From: Lactobacillus sp. ESL0791
GTDB taxonomy: Bacteria > Bacillota > Bacilli > Lactobacillales > Lactobacillaceae
Reading direction: 5' to 3'
Assembly: GCF_029433255.1 (NCBI RefSeq)
Contig: NZ_JAQTHU010000001.1
Span: 2,170,001-2,234,000 of the forward strand
Length of the DNA: 64,000 nucleotides
Part shown: positions 16,101-22,900 of the stretch, piece by piece
Position numbering within the stretch: position 1 is the stretch's first letter
How the letters are laid out: each line of letters begins with the position of its first letter
The notes under the pieces: model-generated
The model's database searches: none
The model's input: the letters and a program-made list of their open reading frames with translations, nothing else
What the model was told of the DNA's origin: nothing
Program-made: the position numbers and the translations under genes

Positions 16101-17431
16101 ATACCGTTCATATAAACGCCGCTATTAGGAGTACTAACACCAGTGCCAATAGTACTATGCCATTGACTTCCAAAATCAATGGTTCTCAATTGCTGGTCAT
16201 AATAAAACATGTAGTCCATGTTCTCTACTTTGCTAATATTCCAACCGTTACCAAATTTTATATCGGTTAGACTACTATAATGATTGTCAACATAACTGTC
16301 CATCCGAAACATACCATACATGCTAGTTAACGAACCTGTCTGCCAACTAGATAAATCTAATAGACCGGTCAGATTACCATCATTGTGAAACATATAACTT
16401 GTATCGGTTAAAGCGCTAGCATCTAGAGTATTCACTCCTTGAATTTCTGTTAGTTTAGTTAAATTTGCAAATTTAGATTGACTATTTGCCGCTAGCTTAA
16501 TCCCAATGTCGAAAGCAATCTTTTTAATGCTATCTTCAGAAATTCCAGCAGTTGACATAATAGATTGAATGGTATCAGCAGAAAGTTGTCCAGCAGTTGT
16601 ATAACTTAAGGTGCCTGTACTACTTTCAAATTCCCATCTAACACCGCCATCAGTTCCCGTTATTATGGCCTGTGGAGAAACTTCCTCCTGCGTATCGACC
16701 TGCTCCTGAGTTGCAGAATATTCCGCTAACAGTGCTGTCAAGCCATCCTGTGCCGCATTAATATCAGCCAGCAATTTTGCCTGATCAGCTTCTGGTAGAT
16801 CCGCACTGCCTGGATCACGATACTTATTGATTGCTTCTTGCGCCTTATTTACAGCATCTTGCAAAGCCTGCTGCTTTTCCGGTGTCTCGTGTTGATATTT
16901 GTCAGAGCTGCTTGCTTCATTGGCTTTGCCTAATGTTGTATCTAAACTAGTCGCTGCCGCATTCAGCTTCTGCTCTGCCTCAGCTTTCTTACTCTCATTT
17001 TCTTTTTCTTCTTGACTTGGAGCAGAAGCAGCAGATTCACTTCCATCACTAGTTGTCCCAGATTCAACTATTTCAGACCCGTCCCGCAAAAATGATCTTA
17101 AGCCCGCGTAAGTTGACAATTTCACCTTTGGTGAAGTTTTGTTTGACTTTTGTTCATTTGTAATGTTCACATTGGTACTGGTAGATTTGTTTACATCATT
17201 TGCAGCGCCTTTTCTGCCAGTATCTGTTCCACTGACCTCACTACTGTGAATGCTGTTATTTAATTCTGACTCACCATCAGCAGCATGAGCTACCTGACTG
17301 TTAATACCTAAAAATCCTAAGCCGATCAAAACGGATGCAGCGCCAATCGTTAGTTTACGAATTGAAAAACGCTCTTGCTTAGTCTGCGACTCCATCTTTT
17401 TTAATCGCTCAGTAAAATTATTTTTGCTCAA
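10169..17431 (-). CDS. Unit 4 A-type giant surface protein (YSIRK, FIVAR-like, DUF285, Rib-like, 4x SLAP)
   Basis: 2420-residue predicted cell-wall surface protein. It has a YSIRK-type signal (FSIRKLTIG about 22-30, cleavage near 50), the KLSTYAGLRSFLRD motif (104-117), an FIVAR-like helical linker (about 150-250) and about 25 DUF285/BspA repeats (about 312-1147). A run of seven successive repeats carries Cys at the M-F-x-x-C position. A cap with a Cys-Pro motif, about nine beta modules including a clear Rib-like one ending Y-P-D-G-S-V-G-S-V-P-V, and four SLAP repeats (about 2162-2420) follow. The start is TTG at 17431, with GGAGG 7 nt upstream; an upstream in-frame start would overlap the promoter and leader and is rejected. 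It is the first gene of a two-gene unit. Adhesion is inferred from the family; the ligand is unknown. Confidence 0.92.
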   Translation of the reverse strand: MSKNNFTERLKKMESQTKQERFSIRKLTIGAASVLIGLGFLGINSQVAHAADGESELNNSIHSSEVSGTDTGRKGAANDVNKSTSTNVNITNEQKSNKTSPKVKLSTYAGLRSFLRDGSEIVESGTTSDGSESAASAPSQEEKENESKKAEAEQKLNAAATSLDTTLGKANEASSSDKYQHETPEKQQALQDAVNKAQEAINKYRDPGSADLPEADQAKLLADINAAQDGLTALLAEYSATQEQVDTQEEVSPQAIITGTDGGVRWEFESSTGTLSYTTAGQLSADTIQSIMSTAGISEDSIKKIAFDIGIKLAANSQSKFANLTKLTEIQGVNTLDASALTDTSYMFHNDGNLTGLLDLSSWQTGSLTSMYGMFRMDSYVDNHYSSLTDIKFGNGWNISKVENMDYMFYYDQQLRTIDFGSQWHSTIGTGVSTPNSGVYMNGMFYNCSSLTDASMATISDWDTSRVKSMNSMFSCCEGLSTLNINNWNTGNVGDMDSMFSGCSNLNNLNLNTWNTSNVRSMGSMFSGCSSLNWNSSDLHTSGVSWNTSNVTDMSGMFSGCSNLNNLNLNTWNTSQVSDMSSMFQSCSGLTSLAIDNWDTGNVLSMKYMFYDCTALNNLDLHHTEGNIPWNTGNVTDMSHMFAFQSPNQYPYVAPKLTNFDLQGWDTSKVTNMSYMFQYDTALTTDLIQNKGIASFITDMVGNMSHMFDGDSGVESLILGVGTHFKTSNVGNMSYMFSGMTSMKKLNIDNFDTSAVSDMSHMFDSDQLLDNLKVSNFDTKFVEDMSYMFNNCRSLTSSGTAVDGNPAVAFDVSGFNTGYVENMAYMFAGDIKLTSIEVTTNESDPNNSRWTTDSVTDMQHMFDGDTALTGLDVSGWDTSQVTNMQYMFNRDTNLASPVVTNWHTGQVTDMQHMFDGAGSIISLDLSNWDTSSVGLDAGSMQYMFNNANDLTQIKLGDNWNTENVTDMSYMFNGDTSLTTLDNTTLDNNDAPWGTANVTNMDSMFNGDGNVADLRFVKKFDTTNVTSMANMFNGNNKITELDLSLWNTKNVTSMNNMFNGDAALTTLKLGSNWNTSKVYYMQNMFNGTSKLSSLNLSAFDTSGIYYGNMTDMFNGLGADASVDKFVLQLGHYRLDSSVWGTFKWQNIKATGTDGTIENPKGTAYDLNGFKTLYNKDVSMCPGPATYVMTVHKDDNKRYKINDVTIKVHKGQRAKIIDQYPMTDILSFEDTETSTDKSYTDLINATDDIKHSNKTLVLAEWLPNKKINAEGRIDDGGVIDNLGNLVTDPPDLGIDKGNAVIKLTFGDGTITNVPVKVQLPKFAPGKGQIVAKDTDPSTEEAKAKAKAGIKTSDSPEGPGPDEWGKSDLTYSWVRREGNHAPLQKSYLSSYGQKDVAVKVTYTTDGSPDGEDIVPVTLLVERYSDAYPISIKPDLSSLPPAPKKITTHAVGDGNTFKVAAPAAFSKDHLNDMNDLIKVTDHATGAVIDAITDSQEFDSIIDHLDWAAGGTPTIINNNPNEFNSCQIAATYTDGTTGGSTGLQVNVVGGKSDPYAITATGVDVNTALTDTNAKAALLNAGNITDAYPNATFEWATSASGEHAPSTSTAGTQRVYIIINYGDGTKQEVPVILKVNNTSSKYSGILYNGSALSIHAADDSTVVPDLNFNAMKSSLTHTVTAGIATTHDPIPASKISELNWATETNSIPGYTTKDIGTQNAKLQIKYDDNSISDPFIVPITVKGAKVLVTNKAYLRGNVPSAADFLSDASLGQKSDSDSLGASYKWVDVATHQELTNLNSTEGIVKAAIEVDYHDGTHQYLPVKLAIGNWAQYYRDKVRISNFTTHIGANITDASLNSHIVVTGLTPNVDYRLTWAAKPDTSAAGLGSTGSKNISTNAMITFTADGSQLTERVDGTVVGAVLKNSNTSKKVYLNDTSLSADQQADVGSYYVDDSLINSYPHSYTVQLNSDKATITVRYNDDTNAEQVLKPVPFTVFGPKIQQAKVYQGDSITSQQVLSNYNELKDNSGITLDDNVSGINTKQVGFQSGQIGIRYVPSDPGFIHFRGSYLIPVIVKVTKRPVDNSMASNLNPGGGEIQVPQYTDLPIHNDYAGSGITNAGAMPAGTNYTWDTNNVADTSTKGKMDKTFVTVHYPDGSVGSVPVKVNVGDPQESDVVLKHSAYLYDKQGKRVNDQILQSGSKVKTYGTTMINNQLYYIIEADKYYVKASNIHGEKRKLDLTAHVYDKYGQQIGDQVIYAGTAVTTYGTPVTIKGQKYYLIDGNKYIKASDFPPTSDTWVDPTVHGDNDATGGVKKAINHAAYLYDKNGKRENKAILKAGSSVVTYGKTTIKHKQYYVLDNDEFLLASNIDAVKRHTIGKVTVVNRYGKATKKKMRKGAKVATYGKAVKIKGIKYYTIGDNRYVKASKLK

Positions 17432-17481
17432 CTTTTGACCTCCAGATTGTCTATGGATAATTCTGATTATATACACATTAT

Positions 17482-17510
17482 ATAGTAGACCTTAATTTTA
17501 TTTTTGTAAA
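17482..17510 (-). promoter_or_regulatory. Promoter of unit 4
   Basis: TTTACA (17505-17510), a 17-nt spacer and TACTAT (17482-17487) on the minus strand, about 50 nt before the TTG start. The insertion sequence lies about 740 nt further upstream and leaves this promoter intact. Confidence 0.78.
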
Positions 17511-18244
17511 TATTGCTCTTAATAAAATCATAAATTATTTCCAATTATTCCAGTCTGTGTACAATTTTTGATTATTCAAAAATCCCTATTGTTTAAAGTA
17601 TATAAGTGTAATTAAATATATACTTGGATATAAATACTAATCCAATTTGTTAAGCTATTCCTATTAAATTAAAATATATGACAGACATTAATATAATTAT
17701 TCAATATTTGATAATTTGCATAATCAGCTATACTAAACGCACTTTGTATAAATAGTTTATTTTATTATAAATTATTTATAATGATATTCTTGAACGCTGG
17801 TTAAATTGGATTGTTAAAAATAAAATTAGATGAATTTATAATACCGGTAATTTTAAGAAGCGCACACGACTTTATTTTTCCAAAGTCATTCCATTTCATT
17901 CATTGAAATAATTATTGCAAATGCGATTTTGATTTTAGATGCTCACTCACCTGTATTCGTGTTATTATTACACGATTAATGAAATAAACAGGGACAGCAA
18001 AAATCAGCCTTTGCTGACATTAATTTATAAAATAGGTTTACGTGTCAGGTGAATTTGAAATAGGTAACTGTATCGTTGTAGATTATTACGAAAAAATAAG
18101 TGTCTGGGAAAAAATTCTAATTTTTATAGATATGCTTTAAACACATTTATAAAAATCGAATGCTGCTGGAATTATTTTTAACTTAGATAAGTTTTTTGCA
18201 ACATAATCCGATTAATTATTTATATCCAAAAAGGAACGTTAATA

Positions 18245-18252
18245 TTAAAAAC
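18245..18252. repeat. Target-site duplication, left copy
   Basis: TTAAAAAC directly abuts the left IS end. The same 8 bp abuts the right end, and the empty site at 4026-4033 has one copy only. Confidence 0.92.
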
Positions 18253-19732
18253 GGCTGAATGTCAAATTCTGTTGATGAAAAATAATATTTAACTTGAAAT
18301 ACTTTAGGCAATTTTGCTTAAAGTGTTTTCTTTTAGCACGGCATTTTTTGATTCTAACATGATTCTAGCAGTTAAGTTGGAAAAGTTGCGATATCCATAA
18401 GCAGTTCGTTCAATTTGTTTAATCCGGCGATTAGTTCCTTCAACACAACCATTGGAATACTTTGAAGTAGCAGCATTTAGGACGGCTTTGCGATTACGTT
18501 TAAAAGTTTTAAGTGTCGTTTTCATTTGCCCACCCACGTCAGCTCGACTTTTTAGCAGCTTGGCCATTTGTTTAGAATCATGTTCGGTAAGCGACTGTCT
18601 TAGGGTCTGCATTAAATCGTAAGCAGCCCGTAATTTGGGACTTGCATCCAACCCTTCCTCAACGATTTGCTCTTGCGTCATGCAATCTCTTAGGTGCTTG
18701 TAATACTTGACCCTTTTAACTTCCAGCTTGTTGTAGGGTGTTAGATATGACTTCCAGTAGTATTTGAGCAAGATGTAACGGCGGTCACGATGATCAAACC
18801 GTTTCATAGTTTGGACGCGCAATTGGTTGAAGGAACGATTAAGCATTTGAACGATATGGAAACGGTCAATGATGACTTGGGCGTTAGGGAAAAGCGCATG
18901 GGCAATATCTTGATAATAGGCATTGAGATCCATAGTAACAGTTTTGACTTTACTTCTGACGATTAGGGGAAATTTTTCAAAGAAAGCCATAATATCTTTT
19001 TTTAAGCGCGTGGGCAAAATTTTGATGATCTGATGGGAGTCGCCATCAACGCAGATAAAGTGCAATTGGCGGTTGACACCGCGGAATTCGTCAACCCCAA
19101 TATGTTCTGGCAAGTAATCATAGTCATCAACCTGAGGCTGCTTTTTAAACTTAATTAGTGTCCGTAACACGGTATTAGAAGAAACATTGTCAGAGCAGGC
19201 AATGTCTTTCATGGAACGATCAACAGTTAAGTCATTAATGACCTTTTGCTTAACAGGATTGGCAATAAAGCAATGCTTATTAATTAGCGGGCTGGTGGCC
19301 ATAAAAGAGCGGTGACAAGTTCGACAATACAAGCGCTGCTTATGCAATTCGATTTGAATCGGCTTAGAAGCATCAAAAGCAAGATAGTGAATGTGAGAAA
19401 GGCAGTGGCCGTTATGGACTAAAGGGTCATGACAATTGGGACAAGAAGTTATAGGCAATATAAGTTCAGCGATGAGAACCTTGGTAACATGATCCTTAGC
19501 AAGATAAAAGCCAGAAAAAACAAGGTTATTATCTTTAATATCAAGCAAAAGTTTAGTAGAATAATCATCAAGAGAAGACATAACAAAGCTCCTTAAAAAA
19601 CATAATGGTAGAGCGTTAATGGATAATTGAGGGAAGACAGTTTTGAATGTCTTCTTTTTTGCTTTTAAACAGCAATAAATCCTATTAATAAGATACCATA
19701 AGGTACTCATCAACAGGATTTATTCTACAACC
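18253..19732 (-). mobile_element. Complete ISL3-family insertion sequence (1480 bp)
   Basis: The ends are imperfect inverted repeats of about 26 bp beginning GG[CT]TG and sharing CTGTTGATGA on the inner side (18253-18278 and 19707-19732). It is flanked by an 8-bp duplication, as is typical of ISL3 elements, and holds one intact transposase gene. The exact ends are confirmed by comparison with the paralogous empty site near 4026-4033. It is inserted in the loop of a hairpin. Confidence 0.95.
18304..19581 (-). CDS. ISL3-family transposase
   Basis: A 425-residue DDE transposase that moves the surrounding IS. The N-terminus has a zinc ribbon with CPNC (47-50) and CRTC (86-89). A helix-turn-helix-like stretch (about 115-145) precedes the catalytic core with D164 in VDEF, D218 in TMDL and E381 in VEGTNRRIKQ; D239 in IIDRFH is also conserved in the family. 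Length is close to the usual 400-440 residues and no frameshift is seen, so it may be active. The start is ATG at 19581, with AAGGAG upstream. A longer in-frame version would extend into the right inverted repeat and is rejected. It reads in the same direction as the array. Confidence 0.95.
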   Translation of the reverse strand: MSSLDDYSTKLLLDIKDNNLVFSGFYLAKDHVTKVLIAELILPITSCPNCHDPLVHNGHCLSHIHYLAFDASKPIQIELHKQRLYCRTCHRSFMATSPLINKHCFIANPVKQKVINDLTVDRSMKDIACSDNVSSNTVLRTLIKFKKQPQVDDYDYLPEHIGVDEFRGVNRQLHFICVDGDSHQIIKILPTRLKKDIMAFFEKFPLIVRSKVKTVTMDLNAYYQDIAHALFPNAQVIIDRFHIVQMLNRSFNQLRVQTMKRFDHRDRRYILLKYYWKSYLTPYNKLEVKRVKYYKHLRDCMTQEQIVEEGLDASPKLRAAYDLMQTLRQSLTEHDSKQMAKLLKSRADVGGQMKTTLKTFKRNRKAVLNAATSKYSNGCVEGTNRRIKQIERTAYGYRNFSNLTARIMLESKNAVLKENTLSKIA

Positions 19733-19740
19733 TTAAAAAC
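19733..19740. repeat. Target-site duplication, right copy
   Basis: Second TTAAAAAC, directly after the right IS end; the sequence then continues as in the empty site. Confidence 0.92.
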
Positions 19741-19829
19741 TAACGTTTCTTTTCGTATCTAGTTTTTTCCCAGACACTCGCGATCGCAGCAGTTTAAACA
19801 TTAATTGAATTCATTGTGTAATTTTAGGC

Positions 19830-19871
19830 AAAAAAAGAACTAGTTCCAATAAAATATCGAAAACTAGTTCT
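19830..19871 (-). terminator. Terminator of unit 3
   Basis: Same AGAACTAGTT/AACTAGTTCT stem and T7 run as at 4122-4164, about 60 nt past the B stop. It lies before the IS in the direction of transcription, so unit 3 transcription should end before reaching it. Confidence 0.85.
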
Positions 19872-19933
19872 AAGTTAGGGGCTAATCGGACAGTTAAAGT
19901 CAAAGACATCAACCTTTTTGCTAAATAAATTAC

Positions 19934-22900
19934 TTATCTTACCGTTTCAGCTTTAATAAACTTCTCGAGGCCAAGCGTGTAATATTTATCGTGATCAATC
20001 TTAACAGCAGCACCATAAGTCTTAACCTTTGTACCCTTGTAAATAACCTGATCCTCAACGCGCTTGCCCGCATGATTGTAGATATAAGCTGTTTTAGCTA
20101 TCTGACGTGTTTGTCCATCAATATTACCAGCCTTAACATATTGGTTATCTTCTAGGTGGTAATACAATTTACCGTCAATCAGCGTCGTACCATAAGTCTT
20201 AACCTTAAGTCCTCGCTGCAGAACCCGGTTAGTAACCCGGTTAGCATCCTGATTATAGATATATGAATTATGCATCAAGATTGCTTCATCAAGTGATGGT
20301 GCTACTACCTGAACAGTTACTGGGACTGAAGCAAATGTTCCATTTGCATAACGAACATTGACAAAACCGCTGTAAGTGCCCTCTTTATCCGTTGCCGGAA
20401 TGTGATCTTTATCCCATATATATTGGACACCCTTAGGCATTGTATTCGTATTAGTCACAGCGTTTTGTGCATACTCATTATGCGTCAGCAAATCTGTATA
20501 TTGTGGTACTATTATTGATCCTGGATGGATCGATGGCATTGTTGAAATAGACGGGGTTTTTTGTTTCGCGTCGCCAACATCAACTGCTACTGGTACCATA
20601 ACATCAAGTTCATTAAGACCCAAATCATTATCACCAGGATATATTATTTTAAAATTACCATGTTGTAGCCCTGAGTGCGTTGTATTAATCCCAGTAACAC
20701 CGCCAATTTCGGCACCAGTGCTTGCAACTTCATCATAATTAAGCAGAACTGGCCTGATATCATCTGCTCCTATGCTATCACCCTTGTTTACATTGATCAC
20801 GGCATTATTATCCACATTATTCTTAACCAACTTCAAAGGAATGTCCGTGAAAGTCTGCTGCGTCCCATCATCATTGTAAGTTACCGTTAAAGTAACCGTA
20901 TCACCTGTTGGTGTTAATGTATAACTTGCTAGCGAACCAATCTTACTAATATCAAGATAATATGGAACAATAGTGGTGACTTGATCTGGTGTAAGATTCA
21001 TTCCAGGATTGCCAAGATAGACTTTCTTTGCCGCAGCAGTTGAACGTTTTTGCGCACCAACCAGTGTAATTGAAACGTGAACTTCATGAACGGAATGATC
21101 ATTATTAAAAATAACTTTGATCGTTTTAGAAATTTCTTTCTCAGTAGCATTACCTAAAGCAGCTGCTGACAAGTCTGGAGCACCATCTACCCATTCAAGA
21201 TCATAATCTGAACGACTTACTGGGATATTAGTACCACGCTGAGTAATCTTAACCAATTCATCTGGACTAAGATGTTGGTTCAAATGAACCGTTTTAGGAA
21301 TTTTAGTATAATCATTAAGACCTGATCTAGAGCTAATAGTTAATGAAAACGGCAAATACTGGTGGGTATTATCTGCATAAGTGACCGCAATTGCTGCATC
21401 AACTGTGCCCGACGCGTTATTTAATTGTGTCAAAGATAATTCTTCATGTGTATTATCATTCTTTACCCATTCACAAATAGCATCGCCAAAATCCTCTGGC
21501 AAATTTATTAAGCTATCAGGAGTAGGCACTTCAGACTGCAAGTAAGAATGAGAAGGACTTCCCTTTATTGTTGCTTCTTCAACTTCAAAAGCAGCAGAGT
21601 TAATAGTGCTTTCTTGTGATCCATCTTTATAAACAACAATAACCGGCTTAGATTGTGTTCCCGGCCCGTCACTCTCAGGATCATTAGCATGATTTGTATC
21701 CCAGATAATTTTGCTTACTTCACTAGACGGAACAGGTGGCGGCGAAAACGGTAGATCGGAAGCATTATTTAATGTTAACAAATCATTTATTTTATTAGCA
21801 TCGGTAATTATCGGTATGCGGGGATAGCCCTGACTATCGCGCGCATCAGCAGAATCAGTTCGATGGATTTTAATAGTCTGGCCCGTTGTAATATGAGGCG
21901 TATACTTTTGCCCGATAGAGGTTACATTTAAATCAACGGGTACAGCCTGCTTAGTATCATCATGGTAATCGATCAAAACATAAACATGTTGCGTAACACC
22001 AACTTTATCGCTGCTTACATCTGGATTGGAATTATTCTTCCCGTCTTTAGACCAAGAATATGAAACCGACGGTGAAGGAAAATTAATGGTTATAGCATTA
22101 GTGCTTGTGCCAGTGAGTGCAGCTTTAGCTGTGCTTTCAGAAAACCAACTGCTTCCATTAACGCCAACATTATTAGGATGACCAGAATCAACCACCCCAC
22201 CAGAAACATTGACACTAACACCAGGAATTGTAACAGTTGAAGGATTGTCAGGGGAATCATCTTTAAACGTTACTTTCAGAGTAACTGTATGACTCCCTGT
22301 AGTTGTTGGTGCAGAAGCAGTAGTCCATTCGATACTCTTAATGGCATCATTCAAATGTTCTGGAACTGGACTACCATCTGTAGTGTTAATACTAATAAAG
22401 TTGCCCCATTTAGCAGGATCAGTCAATTCTTTTGGAACGGCTACGCTTTCAACTCTAGGGTTAGTAGGATCCGTTTTAAGATGTGCCTGCAGTGTCGCAC
22501 CTCCATAAGTTACATTATAAAGTTGGCTATAATTTTGCACCTTCAGGGATATACCCGTTGATACTATCTCACTGCCATCAGCATCGCCACCTGGTGTAGT
22601 ATATTTAACCTTAACACCAACATTAGATATTGGTATGGAGCTAACTGTTCCTAGATCATCTTCACTGAGGTCTCTCCAAGTGGTACCTTTCACCCAATGA
22701 TAACTTAAATTCCATTTACCGTCATCCCAGCTATCAGGGGCTGTGCCACCATCCAGCTTTACCGCAGCTTTAGCCTTTTCTTCACTTGGTATATTCCTTA
22801 ATTGTGTAGATGTATTCACACCTGCACCCGTTATTTTAGGAATCTGTACATTAACCGGAACATAGCCATGGGTACCATCACCAAAGTTTACCTGCACAAC

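Larger units (their letters stand above)
17432..18252. other. Intergenic region between the IS element and unit 4
   Basis: No gene. It holds the unit 4 leader and promoter, AT-rich DNA, the small inverted repeats seen between units 4 and 5, and the left part of the 192-bp inverted-repeat element, ending in the target duplication of the IS. Confidence 0.8.
18099..19778. repeat. 192-bp inverted-repeat element, copy disrupted by the IS
   Basis: Outer arms at 18099-18116 and 19761-19778. Subtracting the 1480-bp IS and one 8-bp target copy leaves exactly 192 bp, the length of the intact copy at 3880-4071. One arm base differs from the intact copy so as to pair better here. Confidence 0.6.
17705..20345. 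repeat. Long near-identical repeat, copy 2 (interrupted by the IS)
   Basis: After removing 1480 bp of IS and one 8-bp target duplication it matches 3485-4625, covering the intergenic region and the last roughly 125 codons of the unit 3 B gene. It differs there from the unit 4 B gene by only about three residues, while upstream sequence is much more diverged. Borders estimated by eye. Confidence 0.8.

Noticed and set aside
17432..17476. Fifteen-codon N-terminal extension of the unit 4 A gene
   Set aside because: It reads through the Shine-Dalgarno and leader up to the promoter's predicted transcription start; paralogs start at the TTG.
19582..19713. 44-codon N-terminal extension of the transposase
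   Set aside because: It runs into the IS terminal inverted repeat, and AAGGAG precedes the internal ATG at 19581.
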